Positions 8,892-17,904 of a DNA stretch of 64,000 nt are shown in pieces. A program made the translations under genes and the position numbers. The stretch covers positions 1-64,000 of the forward strand of contig WJMJ01000101.1 of the NCBI GenBank assembly GCA_014728035.1. Reading direction: 5' to 3'. The notes beneath the pieces were generated by a model. It was not told where the DNA came from and did no database searches. It was given only the letters and a program-made list of their open reading frames with translations. How positions within the stretch are numbered: the stretch's first letter is position 1; each line of letters begins with the position of its first letter. The DNA is from Promethearchaeota archaeon. GTDB taxonomy: Archaea > Asgardarchaeota > Thorarchaeia > Thorarchaeales > Thorarchaeaceae.

Positions 8892-9354
8892 ACCTACATC
8901 GCTATTAGAAGTTGCTGACGAAGTCCAGGAAATATTGTTCAGGATTGAAGTCAACTTAAAAGGCAATAAAATTGTATGTGAGACTCGTGAGAATTTAAAA
9001 ATAGATTACGATGAAATATTATTTGAGTTGGAAAGGATGCCACAAATCTATCATGCCTGGTCACAGATGTACAGTGAAGTAAAAGAACAGGTCAATGTGG
9101 CAGACAAGAAGATCAGACGTAGACGCGGACAGCTTACTGCCCACATTATCAGTGATATGGGAAAGAGCATGAGTAGGGGAACCATTGCCGATTTAGTAGA
9201 ATGCGATGACAGTTTACTGACATTAGAAGCTGATCTTTTTAGACTACAAAAATTGGCTGGTAAATTGTATTTCACGCTGGAATCACTAAAGATGAAGAGT
9301 GAACATATGCGTTCACTATGTGGATTCAAAAGAATTGAAATGCAAGATTCATAG
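8884..9354 (+). CDS. UvsY-like recombination mediator (candidate)
   Basis: A 156-residue helical protein that resembles T4 UvsY in layout. It has a YHAWSQMYSEVKEQ segment, then a basic AxKKIRRRRGQL helix, then a long C-terminal coiled helix (LEADLFRLQKLAGKLYFTLE) ending in a short helix with a phenylalanine. UvsY loads recombinase onto SSB-coated DNA, and here the gene lies next to SSB with RecA nearby. The GTG at 8884 is preferred because GGAG lies seven bases upstream. Assignment is by pattern and context, not by strong identity. Confidence 0.6.
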   Translation: MDKPTSLLEVADEVQEILFRIEVNLKGNKIVCETRENLKIDYDEILFELERMPQIYHAWSQMYSEVKEQVNVADKKIRRRRGQLTAHIISDMGKSMSRGTIADLVECDDSLLTLEADLFRLQKLAGKLYFTLESLKMKSEHMRSLCGFKRIEMQDS

Positions 9355-9419
9355 GCGCGAATGGCCAAATTGACAGAGTTGTCACTTGCCTCAGTGCCAC
9401 AGACAAAGGAGAGTCAGAA

Positions 9420-10439
9420 ATGAGTGATGCACAGAAAGAATTGGCACGTGTACGGGAGTTAATGCGTAAGAAGAAGGGAGGTGGGCGCGATCCCAACGAA
9501 TGGCGTCCGGATAAGGCAGAAGAGGGCAAGACATTGCGTTGGAAACTGTTTATCTTGCCTCCCACAGACAGTATGAATGGATTGTGGTTTTATCGACATG
9601 GTGCGCATTATATTGATAATCGCATGCATCAATGCCCGAGATTGCATGACGATATCAAGTGCCCATTGTGTGATTTTGGGTTTGATATGATGAGAGAGAC
9701 TGATGATAGAGACAAGAGACGTGAAATCCGTCGTGCGCTTCTGTCGTCGGCTCGATATGCAGTGAACATTTATTTCCCGGCATATGAATCAACACCGATG
9801 GAACTCCGTGGTAGAGTGTTCTGGTATTCTATGCCTGAAACGTTGTATAATATATGCGAAGAGGTGGTGTTCCGCGAAGGTCCTGGTGATGATCCCGATG
9901 ATCCCGCTCCATGGGGATTTTTCTATGAACCCAACGCGGCACATCCACTCATTCTAGAAGCCAAAAAGAAGGGTGATTACAATAGTTATGAATCGAGCCG
10001 ATTTGGTGGTCAGAAGGTTCCCATATCTAAGAAGGATGGCATGATCGACAAGATATTGGACCAGAGGTTTGACCTTCCAAACAAGTTCGATGAAAGAGAC
10101 ATTGATACGTTGCAGGCCATAGTTGACAATTTGTCTGGCAAAACGACTTCTCGTCCCGTTATTACCGAGCAGAAGACAAAGACAAAAACAAAGCAGACAA
10201 CAACCAAATCCACAACGCAGAACGACGACAAGTCGGAAGAAGAACCAGAGGTAGAGACTGAAACAGAAACCGAAGTTGAAACCGAAGTTGAAACTGATGT
10301 GCAGACTACCGACAACGAGGTAGAGACCGAGCCTGAAGTAGAGACCGAAACGAATGAAAATACCGAAGCGGAAGGTGTTCCTGAAACTGAAGATGATGCT
10401 GAATTGCAGGATCTTCTTGCCAAACTCAAATCGGACTGA
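9420..10439 (+). CDS. Single-stranded DNA-binding protein, T4 gp32-like
   Basis: Coats ssDNA during replication and recombination. The OB-fold core holds a zinc site (H70, C72, C81, C84; CPLC), like His-Cys3 in gp32. The N-terminus is basic (RVRELMRKKKGGGR), as for cooperative binding. The tail, from about 255, is a long Thr/Lys stretch followed by EVETETE repeats and an acidic end, the usual docking site for partner proteins. At 339 residues it is longer than gp32 because of the repeat tail. A perfect hairpin follows immediately. Base composition is more GC-rich than its neighbours. Confidence 0.85.
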   Translation: MSDAQKELARVRELMRKKKGGGRDPNEWRPDKAEEGKTLRWKLFILPPTDSMNGLWFYRHGAHYIDNRMHQCPRLHDDIKCPLCDFGFDMMRETDDRDKRREIRRALLSSARYAVNIYFPAYESTPMELRGRVFWYSMPETLYNICEEVVFREGPGDDPDDPAPWGFFYEPNAAHPLILEAKKKGDYNSYESSRFGGQKVPISKKDGMIDKILDQRFDLPNKFDERDIDTLQAIVDNLSGKTTSRPVITEQKTKTKTKQTTTKSTTQNDDKSEEEPEVETETETEVETEVETDVQTTDNEVETEPEVETETNENTEAEGVPETEDDAELQDLLAKLKSD

Positions 10440-10448
10440 GAATTAAGG

Positions 10449-10480
10449 ATAGAGGCCCCAGATATATCTGGGGCCTCTAT
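10449..10480 (+). terminator. Perfect 32-nt palindromic hairpin after SSB gene
   Basis: The arms AGAGGCCCCAGATA and TATCTGGGGCCTCT are exactly complementary, extended by AT on each side. It begins 10 nt after the SSB stop and ends six bases before the exonuclease start. It lacks a clean U run, so it may slow rather than stop transcription, act as a 3' mRNA stabiliser, or hide the ribosome-binding region of the next gene (GGGG lies in the stem). Confidence 0.7.
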
Positions 10481-10486
10481 ATATCT

Positions 10487-11326
10487 ATGCATTTATTAAT
10501 AGACGGCAAAAACATATTATATAGGGCTTTATTTGCTGCTGAAAATGATAGCGAGTTTACTAATAAAAAGTCAGATAAATTCGCTGCCATAAGCAGATTT
10601 ATGCATTATTATTATGATAAGGTTAGACCAAAGCACACACATGTGTTCTGGGATGCCCCCAAAAAGGATTTATGGCGCAGATCCATACATGCATTGTATA
10701 AAGATGGTCGTAACCCTGGGGCACGTGGCATAGATATAGAATCTGAATTAGTAAAATATCAAGAAATCGCCTCAGAAGTATGGTCAGCAATGGGAATAAG
10801 ACAATACTATCGAGCTTCTATGGAAGCTGATGATCTTATATTCGCATTTTGTCACCATATTAGGTCAACACCAATTGTTATTGTGTCATCAGACAGTGAT
10901 TTGGTACAAATAATGTATTACCATAATAATGTGGACATATTATCACCACAAACCAAGAAATTTGTCGATAAGCCAACACTTGATCCGGTATCAATAAAAT
11001 GCCTCCAGGGGGATAAGACTGATAATATCAAGGGATATGATGGTATTGGCAAGGTCAAATCAAAAAGACTTGTCGAATCACCAGACAAACTATTTGAATT
11101 TTTGCAAGCAAATGGTGATAATATATACCGAAGAAATCGCAGAATAATAGATCTATCATTGTGCCCGTTCACACTTGACAATATATTATATATAATGAAA
11201 ATATTATCAACTGAAAAACCACAATTCGATTCAGACAAGCTCAAAGAATTATTGCACGAAAAATATAAAATGAGGGGTATGGTTGTTGAATATCCCAAAA
11301 CGATTTTGCCCTTTAGTTGGAGATAA
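10487..11326 (+). CDS. 5'-3' exonuclease / flap endonuclease (T4 RNase H type)
   Basis: Removes RNA primers and flaps. Metal ligands are visible in the family order: D6 (IDGKN), E113/D115/D116 (MEADD), SDSD (135-138) and GDKTDN (175-180), followed by the helix-hairpin-helix GIGKVKSK. The length of 279 matches phage exonucleases. Since the polymerase at 7743 lacks any nuclease domain, this separate protein would supply the primer-removal step. Confidence 0.9.
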   Translation: MHLLIDGKNILYRALFAAENDSEFTNKKSDKFAAISRFMHYYYDKVRPKHTHVFWDAPKKDLWRRSIHALYKDGRNPGARGIDIESELVKYQEIASEVWSAMGIRQYYRASMEADDLIFAFCHHIRSTPIVIVSSDSDLVQIMYYHNNVDILSPQTKKFVDKPTLDPVSIKCLQGDKTDNIKGYDGIGKVKSKRLVESPDKLFEFLQANGDNIYRRNRRIIDLSLCPFTLDNILYIMKILSTEKPQFDSDKLKELLHEKYKMRGMVVEYPKTILPFSWR

Positions 11327-11329
11327 AAT

Positions 11330-11569
11330 ATGGCAGTCCATGTTGCTTATGTCACACCAACACCAGTTATCAATGGGGTTCCAATTGATAAATCAACGGC
11401 TACTATTAAGGAGATGATGGTGGCTGATACCGAAATGCGTATGGTACCAGATGACGATATACCAAATACAGCTAGCAAGCCAACTGTTAAAGATTATATT
11501 GAAGCCGAGAATGGTGATGGATATAGTGTCAAGTCATTGACCAATACCATGGTTATAACTGAATCTTAA
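11330..11569 (+). CDS. Hypothetical protein
   Basis: 79 residues, acidic, with an unstructured look (MVPDDDIPNTASKPT). It has GGAG upstream and its stop touches the start of the resolvase gene (TAATG), so it belongs to the same operon. No family recognised. Confidence 0.65.
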   Translation: MAVHVAYVTPTPVINGVPIDKSTATIKEMMVADTEMRMVPDDDIPNTASKPTVKDYIEAENGDGYSVKSLTNTMVITES

Positions 11570-12174
11570 TGCCCAAAATAAATATAAACAATAGGCCATC
11601 ATCATTTGATATAAAAAGACCGCTAAATAAATCGATCAAGATGGCCATGGGTCTTGATTTAGGCACGACCACTGGATATGCTTACACTTTTATAGATAGC
11701 GAAAATCACGCCGAGACAGATAACATAGTAATGGGGCAATGGGATTTATCTGCTGGTCCATATGACAGTGGTGCCATCAGATTCTTGCGTTTACGTCAGT
11801 TTTTAACTATGTCCTCCCCCGATTATTTGTTTTTTGAAGATGTTAGATACACACCAGAGAAACCAAACAAATTTCTTGCTTCGGCCATAATATCAAGAGC
11901 AGCCAATGTCAGCGAATTATTTGGTGCCTTCAAAGCAACTTTATGTACTTGGGCAGAAGAACACGATATCCCATGTGAAGGTTTTGGCATTGGACAAATA
12001 AAGAAACATGCAACTGGTAAGGGTAATGCAAATAAAATAGATATGATAAATGCATGTAATGAAAAATTTAACACCGATTTTGATTATGATTATGAGTCAA
12101 CTGGGGTAGATAATATAGCTGATGCGATGTTTGTATTATCTCTTGGCATATCAAGATACATTGAGGGCATGTGA
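11569..12174 (+). CDS. RuvC-like Holliday junction resolvase
   Basis: An RNase H-fold nuclease for branched DNA. The core motifs appear in order: MGLDLGTTTGYA (D30), LFFEDV (E90), GQIKKHATGKGNANK (the RuvC VKxxxTGxGxAxK loop) and VDNIADAM (D181/D185). The 201 residues fit a RuvC-type enzyme with an extra 25-residue N-terminus. Its position after RecA, mediator and exonuclease fits cleavage of recombination junctions before packaging. Confidence 0.85.
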   Translation: MPKININNRPSSFDIKRPLNKSIKMAMGLDLGTTTGYAYTFIDSENHAETDNIVMGQWDLSAGPYDSGAIRFLRLRQFLTMSSPDYLFFEDVRYTPEKPNKFLASAIISRAANVSELFGAFKATLCTWAEEHDIPCEGFGIGQIKKHATGKGNANKIDMINACNEKFNTDFDYDYESTGVDNIADAMFVLSLGISRYIEGM

Positions 12175-12362
12175 TGGGATGTAGTCGATGCGGTAAAAAG
12201 AGAAAAACCGTATATAGGAAATCCGGCGTCACAATGGTGAACCAAAAACAATGCCCAGTATGTAAATGGCCAATGAGGAAAATTCATAAGTACGATACAC
12301 GCACAAGAAAGATGAAAATAGGATATTATTGTACGAACTCAAGGTGTAGTTCTAATGTATGA
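12174..12362 (+). CDS. Small zinc-ribbon protein
   Basis: 62 residues with cysteine pairs CSRC, CPVC and CTNSRC in a very basic chain, so likely a metal-bound nucleic-acid binder. The ATG at 12174 overlaps the resolvase stop, with GAGG upstream. The next gene starts inside its end. Function unknown. Confidence 0.7.
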   Translation: MGCSRCGKKRKTVYRKSGVTMVNQKQCPVCKWPMRKIHKYDTRTRKMKIGYYCTNSRCSSNV

Positions 12363-12756
12363 TGTCTTTGTGGTTATTGCTATAATAGTATTTGTCGAAG
12401 TTATTACTGAACTCATTGTTACAGAGAATATATTGTTTAGATGGTTAGTCACAATATTATCGAAAAATGATGCATTAGGAGAAATCTTACATTGTGGAGA
12501 TTGTTTATCACTCATTATTAGTACTGCAGTGTGTTGGTTAGTTGACATTAACATTTTTGATAACGCCTTTGATTATTTAATTAGAATTGCTATTGTATAT
12601 AGATCTTCAAACATTTTACATGAATTGCTCAATAGGTATTTCAATAGAATACCGTTAAACATAGTGATAACCAAAATAGGGGATCATGATGGCTCCAGAA
12701 CAGATAACACCACCGACAATAAAATCAGTGAACCAACTCAGGATGTTACTATCTGA
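12355..12756 (+). CDS. Small inner-membrane protein
   Basis: 133 residues. Residues 1-25 (MYDVFVVIAIIVFVEVITEL) form a likely first membrane helix, and a second hydrophobic stretch (SLIISTAVCWLVDI) follows a CGDC pair. This layout recalls DUF1360-like phage membrane proteins, which have two helices with CxxC between them, but the match is weak. The C-terminal tail is soluble and overlaps the next gene by 71 nt. Confidence 0.6.
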   Translation: MYDVFVVIAIIVFVEVITELIVTENILFRWLVTILSKNDALGEILHCGDCLSLIISTAVCWLVDINIFDNAFDYLIRIAIVYRSSNILHELLNRYFNRIPLNIVITKIGDHDGSRTDNTTDNKISEPTQDVTI

Positions 12757-13105
12757 GTACTTACCCGATGATAGTGCTTCAGATGCACAATTTAAAGTGG
12801 TAGTGGACGATAAAAATCCAGGTAAAAACAAATTTATTGTTGATCCAGGTAACAAATCACACAATCGAAAATTGCTGGAAGATGGATTTAATGAAGTAAG
12901 AAACCGCATTATATACAACAAGCAGCTAGATATGAAGTTCAATACTGATGATATGAAATTTTGGATTGATGATTTTATTCGTGACAAGTTGGGTGGACAG
13001 AGGAATGGTGACAAAATTTCTTGGGATATTGATGGTAAAATAATTGAATTCGATCCCTTTACCGGCGACCTTACAGAGAATGGAAATCCCATTAGCGCAG
13101 TATAG
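12686..13105 (+). CDS. Hypothetical protein
   Basis: 139 residues, soluble, ending with a strand-rich region (ISWDIDGKIIEFDPFTGDL). GGGGA lies just upstream of the double ATG at 12686/12689. It overlaps both neighbours, which suggests a translationally coupled operon. No family recognised. Confidence 0.6.
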   Translation: MMAPEQITPPTIKSVNQLRMLLSEYLPDDSASDAQFKVVVDDKNPGKNKFIVDPGNKSHNRKLLEDGFNEVRNRIIYNKQLDMKFNTDDMKFWIDDFIRDKLGGQRNGDKISWDIDGKIIEFDPFTGDLTENGNPISAV

Positions 13106-13361
13106 GCCCATTTCGCGCTATAAACCAAAAATTGGCGATTTCGTTATCTGGCATGGTTACTTCTCACATTGGTATGGTATAGTGACATCGGCACCAAATG
13201 ATGCAACCACATTTTATGTGGTAAACGCTGGCATGCCAAGTCTACTATTTACAATATCACCAACAGATATTAACAAACATACTAAGAATTTGGATTTATA
13301 TAAGGTTAGAAATTCTAAAGGTTCTTATTGCGTACTGCAAAATAATATATGGTATCTATGA
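13080..13361 (+). CDS. Small SH3-like barrel protein
   Basis: 93 residues. KPKIGDFVIWHGYFSHWYGIV followed by short strands resembles small SH3-like or KOW-like barrels. It starts at ATG 13080 inside the previous gene. The stop shares ATGA with the next start. Function unknown. Confidence 0.55.
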   Translation: MEIPLAQYRPISRYKPKIGDFVIWHGYFSHWYGIVTSAPNDATTFYVVNAGMPSLLFTISPTDINKHTKNLDLYKVRNSKGSYCVLQNNIWYL

Positions 13362-13861
13362 CAGAAATCCACACAGAACCATTTCCCAAATTTATTCCAC
13401 ATCGTCCCGAAATAAACACCCATTTATGTTATTTTATAAAGCCATATCCTAGATCTGGGTATTCTATATCCTATACGAAAGTCAATGATGATATAATGAT
13501 AAAAGTACTAGATCCTGATTGTATGGATATAGATGTTAATGATATGCCAAATGATGATAAACGACATTTTGATTCTATTATTACCGATTTATTACTAATA
13601 TGTGGTGCGCTGAAAATACAAAACTGTCAGTTATTTTTTGCCAGGGCCGACAAATATAGACTAGTTGATGTTTATAACAGAGGAAAGTTTGCTGGACCAG
13701 GTATGATTAATGATATATTTAAAACATTTGATAAACAAGAAATTCTGGAAATGGAACCATATGATCCAGACAAGAAATATGATAAAATGTATGTAAAACC
13801 ATCAAAATTCATGACCGTTAAATCAGAAAATTCTATCATACCATTATATGTGAGGACATAA
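13358..13861 (+). CDS. Hypothetical protein
   Basis: 167 residues, acidic in the middle (DPDCMDIDVNDMPNDDK), with a basic C-terminus. The start at 13358 was chosen for the ATGA overlap with the preceding stop; an ATG nine bases upstream is also possible. No recognised domain. Confidence 0.6.
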   Translation: MTEIHTEPFPKFIPHRPEINTHLCYFIKPYPRSGYSISYTKVNDDIMIKVLDPDCMDIDVNDMPNDDKRHFDSIITDLLLICGALKIQNCQLFFARADKYRLVDVYNRGKFAGPGMINDIFKTFDKQEILEMEPYDPDKKYDKMYVKPSKFMTVKSENSIIPLYVRT

Positions 13862-13862
13862 C

Positions 13863-14396
13863 ATGTTAATTATCATGGGAGGTTTACCCAAAAGCGGAAA
13901 AACATCGATTCTTAAGGGTGTGAAACATGATATTGTACATATCAATCCAGAAGCTCTATTATCAAAAAATATAGATAATCAACCGGAAGACGTTAAACAA
14001 GCACTAAATATAGCGGCCTGGGAGCAATGTCTTACTAGTATTGGCGATAATTTAGACCACAATATTATAATATTTGATACCTGTGGATCAAGCCTCAATC
14101 CATTAAGAACTCAAATATTGAAGGCCAAAATGCATGGGCATAAAATAGTATACTTATATGTAGATAGAAAATTCGAGTTGTGCGCGAATCATATTGATAG
14201 CAAAATATTAAAATCATATAAACAAAAATTTATAAATACGCTGCCTCAGGCACGCGATGCAGCAGATTATTTCAGGGTAATTACGAATAATGGTGAAGTT
14301 CAGGAAGCTTCTGTTCAGGCCGGTGAGGTAATAGATGAAATTTTATCGATTTGTAAATCACAACAAACATCTGGTGCAGCTAACCGGACCGCATAA
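13863..14396 (+). CDS. P-loop kinase-like protein (AAA_33 type)
   Basis: 177 residues starting with a strand and P-loop GGLPKSGKTS (6-15), then VHINPEAL and IIIFDTCG (a possible Walker B-like strand), as in small polynucleotide-kinase and zeta-toxin-like nucleotide kinases. The basic VYLYVDRKFELC segment could be the lid. The target is unknown. It precedes the glycosyltransferase cluster, so sugar or nucleoside phosphorylation is possible. Confidence 0.65.
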   Translation: MLIIMGGLPKSGKTSILKGVKHDIVHINPEALLSKNIDNQPEDVKQALNIAAWEQCLTSIGDNLDHNIIIFDTCGSSLNPLRTQILKAKMHGHKIVYLYVDRKFELCANHIDSKILKSYKQKFINTLPQARDAADYFRVITNNGEVQEASVQAGEVIDEILSICKSQQTSGAANRTA

Positions 14397-16209
14397 AGAG
14401 GTAGTTAAAGTTGGTGCTGGTAAAGAAATAACGCTACCAGACTACTACATAAAATATTGTCCCAAATATATTAGAGTTATATCGTCCACATCGGAAACAC
14501 AAGATCAACAAAACAATATTAAAAAAATACCAGTAGAATCAACATACGTTAAAACTAAATTATCAAGACCTGATAAACAGCCAATAATCAATAAAGTTAA
14601 GCGGGGTGGTGTTAGGCAAGTTTCAATATCAAATACTAAAACTAAAAGATCGCCAAACATAGTTGGTAGATCTAGTGGTAGCCATGTAACTGCAACCAAT
14701 AAATTTAAGAATCTTATCAAAGACGAGTCATTTGCCATATCTAACAATATAGGTGTGGGAATACTATCTTATAACAGATTGTCAACTATTAAAAGATTGC
14801 TAGATTCAATAAAAGCGCACACGGATTTATCAAAAACCACCATATTTGTTAGTGATGAGTCAGATAAACAAGAAGTAAAGAGCTATCTAAAGAGTGTAAA
14901 ATGGATAGTATTATTGGACAACCAAGATAGGTTGGGTATTGCCGGAAATTCAAATAGATTACTGCAATGTTTATCTAGATTCAAACACAAAATCTTATTG
15001 AATGATGACGTTGAAATTAAAAAAGACGGGTGGGATAAATTTTATTTTGATGCAATGAAAACTACGGGGATGCATCATTTCTGTTATCGTCAAGACGGTG
15101 TTTATGGGGCAAATTCTTCACAAATTAAAACATCATCGAATAACGGATACAAAATAAACACTATACAAGATAAGCCGCAAGGCGCAGTTATGGTGTTTGA
15201 TGATGTGGCTTTTGATAAGGTCGGATATTTCGACATTGGTTTTGGTATTTATGGAATGGAGCATGTAGACTGGTCTAATAGAGTGTCAATGAGTGGTGTG
15301 CAGATGCCAGGGTTTCATGATGTGGGTGGATCTGAACAATATTTTACAATACATAATGAACCCACATCTATAAAAGCTAAACATGTAGAATTATCAGAAA
15401 GCAAGAAAAAATTTAATGAAGTTAAAACAGATCGTAGTAGAATATATATCAATCAAGACAGCAAGTCCGTGGTGCCTTCACTGTCTTATGTAGTGCCATA
15501 TAGGCATGGACAAGACAGAAAGAATGCTATCAAGTCTGTTATATCGAATATAAGAGCACAAAAATTTCCACACATTGAAATAGTATTGGTGGAACAGGAT
15601 AATATTCAACAACAAAATGAACAATCTCTTATGCCGATCACTTATAAATTTTTAAAGGGTGATGGTGATTTTTGGAAGTCAGCAGCATTTAATGCCGGGG
15701 TTAAAAATGCATCAAATGCATTAATTGTGCTGCACGATGCAGATATGATTGTGCAGCGGAATTATTCAGAACTCGTATATAGAATCTTGCAAGATTTTGA
15801 ATCATGTCACATCGGTCGTCATGTGTTATATCTAGATGCGGAAAGCACAAATAAAATCTGTTCATCACTGCGCGTTGATGACCAATTAAAATGTGATAGG
15901 ATAGTTGGATATTTTGAAGGTGGTTCATTGGCCTGTCACAAGAATGTTTTTATTAACATAGGTGGATTCAATGAACAATTTAAGGGCTACGGATGCGAGG
16001 ACTGTGAATTTTATGAAAGATTAAGCAGGTTAACTAAAATGTATGATGGTAGAAGTATTGATCTCATACATCTGAATCATGGTCGGTCATCTGGGTGGAA
16101 CGCAGCACATAAACAGAATAAATTGATCCACACTAAACTGTCGAGGATGCCTCTCAACAACAGAACGCAAATATTGCGCTCAGAATTAAAGTCAAAATAC
16201 AATATATGA
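14335..16209 (+). CDS. Two-domain GT2-type glycosyltransferase
   Basis: 624 residues. The N-terminal 50 residues (LVQLTGPHKEVVKVGAGKEI) form a small beta domain and residues 50-135 a basic linker. The first GT-A domain starts at about 138 (GVGILSYNRLSTIKRLL), with LLNDDVEI as metal-binding DD. The second starts near 380 (SYVVPYRHGQDRKN), with LHDADMIV and the acceptor-side GGFNEQFKGYGCEDCEF of the galactosyltransferase C-terminal (Glyco_transf_7C) type. Two active sites suggest alternating sugar addition. GAGG precedes the ATG. The start overlaps the kinase-like gene by 62 nt. Confidence 0.85.
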   Translation: MKFYRFVNHNKHLVQLTGPHKEVVKVGAGKEITLPDYYIKYCPKYIRVISSTSETQDQQNNIKKIPVESTYVKTKLSRPDKQPIINKVKRGGVRQVSISNTKTKRSPNIVGRSSGSHVTATNKFKNLIKDESFAISNNIGVGILSYNRLSTIKRLLDSIKAHTDLSKTTIFVSDESDKQEVKSYLKSVKWIVLLDNQDRLGIAGNSNRLLQCLSRFKHKILLNDDVEIKKDGWDKFYFDAMKTTGMHHFCYRQDGVYGANSSQIKTSSNNGYKINTIQDKPQGAVMVFDDVAFDKVGYFDIGFGIYGMEHVDWSNRVSMSGVQMPGFHDVGGSEQYFTIHNEPTSIKAKHVELSESKKKFNEVKTDRSRIYINQDSKSVVPSLSYVVPYRHGQDRKNAIKSVISNIRAQKFPHIEIVLVEQDNIQQQNEQSLMPITYKFLKGDGDFWKSAAFNAGVKNASNALIVLHDADMIVQRNYSELVYRILQDFESCHIGRHVLYLDAESTNKICSSLRVDDQLKCDRIVGYFEGGSLACHKNVFINIGGFNEQFKGYGCEDCEFYERLSRLTKMYDGRSIDLIHLNHGRSSGWNAAHKQNKLIHTKLSRMPLNNRTQILRSELKSKYNI

Positions 16210-17189
16210 AAATATTACTGACAAACCCAGATGGTGGTGCTTTTTATTATATCCTAAGAGGATTTCGTAACGCCTTCAAATGTCTCGGACACACAGCTGA
16301 ATTTTGGGATGGATCACTAAATACATTCGATGCTGATATATACATAGGATCGAGTGGTTGGCCACAGTCAATACCACAAGATCGAACGGCCAAAATCATA
16401 CTGCACGTTAATCCATATGGATCCACAAGACTGAATCCAATCTCTGGTGTAGATATTAATGAATCAGACAAGGCAATTCAATGGACTGTCAAACAAAAAC
16501 CAGATTTTGTGTTCGGATATGGGTTAAAAGGAGACGTAAACGAATTTTGGGACAACTGGATAAATGAATTTGGTATACCAGTATATGGTATTCCACCCGC
16601 TGGTGATCACATTATATTTAAACCATCACCAGATCCAAATTTTAAATGTGATTTGGCCTATGTAGGAGGATACTGGCCATATAAGGCAATAAACATAGAC
16701 AAATATTTGGAACCAGCACGCAAAAAATTTGGAATGACTATTTATGGGTGGGGAGGATGGAATAAACGCAGTGGTGGACCCATATCCGATGATAGGGTAG
16801 TGAAATTATTATCATCAGCTAAGATATGCCCATGTATTCATGAACCACACACATCCACATATGGCATCGATATACCAGAAAGAGTGTTTAAAGTTCCATT
16901 ATGTGGTTCTATGGCCATCTGTGACCCATCCGCAAAGTTGCATGAATACTTCCCATGTGATACTATGCCAATGGCCAAAAACACAAATGAATATATATCA
17001 TTAATAGAATATTATCTTAAACACGATATTGAACGCAACAATATGATTAAGAAACAAAGAATATGCGTGCTCAAATACCATACATATTTGAGCCGCATTA
17101 AGACCATATTTGCTGGGCTTGGATTAATAGAGGAATGCATTAAAATCCAAAAACACATAGAAGATCTGGTGCAGAATGAGCGAAGCTAG
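16206..17189 (+). CDS. CgeB-like glycosyltransferase (GT-B)
   Basis: 327 residues with the C-terminal signature IPERVFKVPLCGSMAICD of CgeB / Glyco_trans_1_2 proteins, where the E contacts the nucleotide sugar, followed by LHEYFP. The N-terminus (LLTNPDGGAFYYILRGFRNAF) is the first Rossmann domain. It overlaps the genes on both sides by a few bases. A second CgeB-like gene lies at 22285 on the other strand. Confidence 0.82.
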   Translation: MKILLTNPDGGAFYYILRGFRNAFKCLGHTAEFWDGSLNTFDADIYIGSSGWPQSIPQDRTAKIILHVNPYGSTRLNPISGVDINESDKAIQWTVKQKPDFVFGYGLKGDVNEFWDNWINEFGIPVYGIPPAGDHIIFKPSPDPNFKCDLAYVGGYWPYKAINIDKYLEPARKKFGMTIYGWGGWNKRSGGPISDDRVVKLLSSAKICPCIHEPHTSTYGIDIPERVFKVPLCGSMAICDPSAKLHEYFPCDTMPMAKNTNEYISLIEYYLKHDIERNNMIKKQRICVLKYHTYLSRIKTIFAGLGLIEECIKIQKHIEDLVQNERS

Positions 17190-17904
17190 TGTAATTATTA
17201 GATATACCAATAGGTCGTTGAGCAGAGCACGCAATCTAAAAATATTGCTGGATTATATATGGCCACTGAATAATATCGAAATTATTTTATCCGTAATGGA
17301 GCATGATATTAAAATAAAACACAAAAAAGTACATAAAATATTCAGTCCAGATAAATTTGAATCAGCGAAAGCTAATAATATCGGTGCTCACAATGCATCC
17401 ACGAACATATTTATATTCCAAGATGCTGATATTATGTTTCATCGTAAATGCTATCAGAAAATCATTAATAACATTAATAGCGGATTTGGATCGATTAGAG
17501 TTGGCGAGAGATGCGTGAATCTAGGTGAAAATAATATACCAAAGCTTAAAAGAAATCCAGAATTAATACTTAGACATGAATTTAACTCATGCTTTAGGGA
17601 TGCACCTGGAGCTTGTATCGCGCTATCACGCAAGTCATTTAAAGATGTGGGTGGTCATTGTGAATTGTTTAAAGTATATGGATGGGAAGACGTATATTTT
17701 AGATATAAAGTAAAGAAGTTAACTTCACAAAAATGCCTTAATCAGCAAATGATACATTTACCCCACGAAATAAATTATCAAATGGGTAAGCAAGCAGTCA
17801 ATGCAGAGCTATATCAGGAACTACTCAGCGTTGATGGTGGCGATTGCATTAAAATGTCAAATCGAGATCGAGAAGATTTGTTAAGAAAGTATCCAAATAT
17901 ATGA
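17176..17904 (+). CDS. GT2/galactosyltransferase-type glycosyltransferase
   Basis: 242 residues with IFQDADIMFHRKCY (DAD metal motif) and VGGHCELFKVYGWEDVYF, the acceptor-binding motif of the Glyco_transf_7C group. It resembles the second half of the protein at 14335, so the two may be related by duplication. The short N-terminus (SVIIRYTNRS) is the start of the GT-A strand. Confidence 0.8.
   Translation: MSEASVIIRYTNRSLSRARNLKILLDYIWPLNNIEIILSVMEHDIKIKHKKVHKIFSPDKFESAKANNIGAHNASTNIFIFQDADIMFHRKCYQKIINNINSGFGSIRVGERCVNLGENNIPKLKRNPELILRHEFNSCFRDAPGACIALSRKSFKDVGGHCELFKVYGWEDVYFRYKVKKLTSQKCLNQQMIHLPHEINYQMGKQAVNAELYQELLSVDGGDCIKMSNRDREDLLRKYPNI

Noticed and set aside
9368..9373. TTGACA before the SSB gene as a promoter
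   Set aside because: No -10 box at the right distance; part of a short inverted repeat TGACA-GAGT-TGTCA instead.
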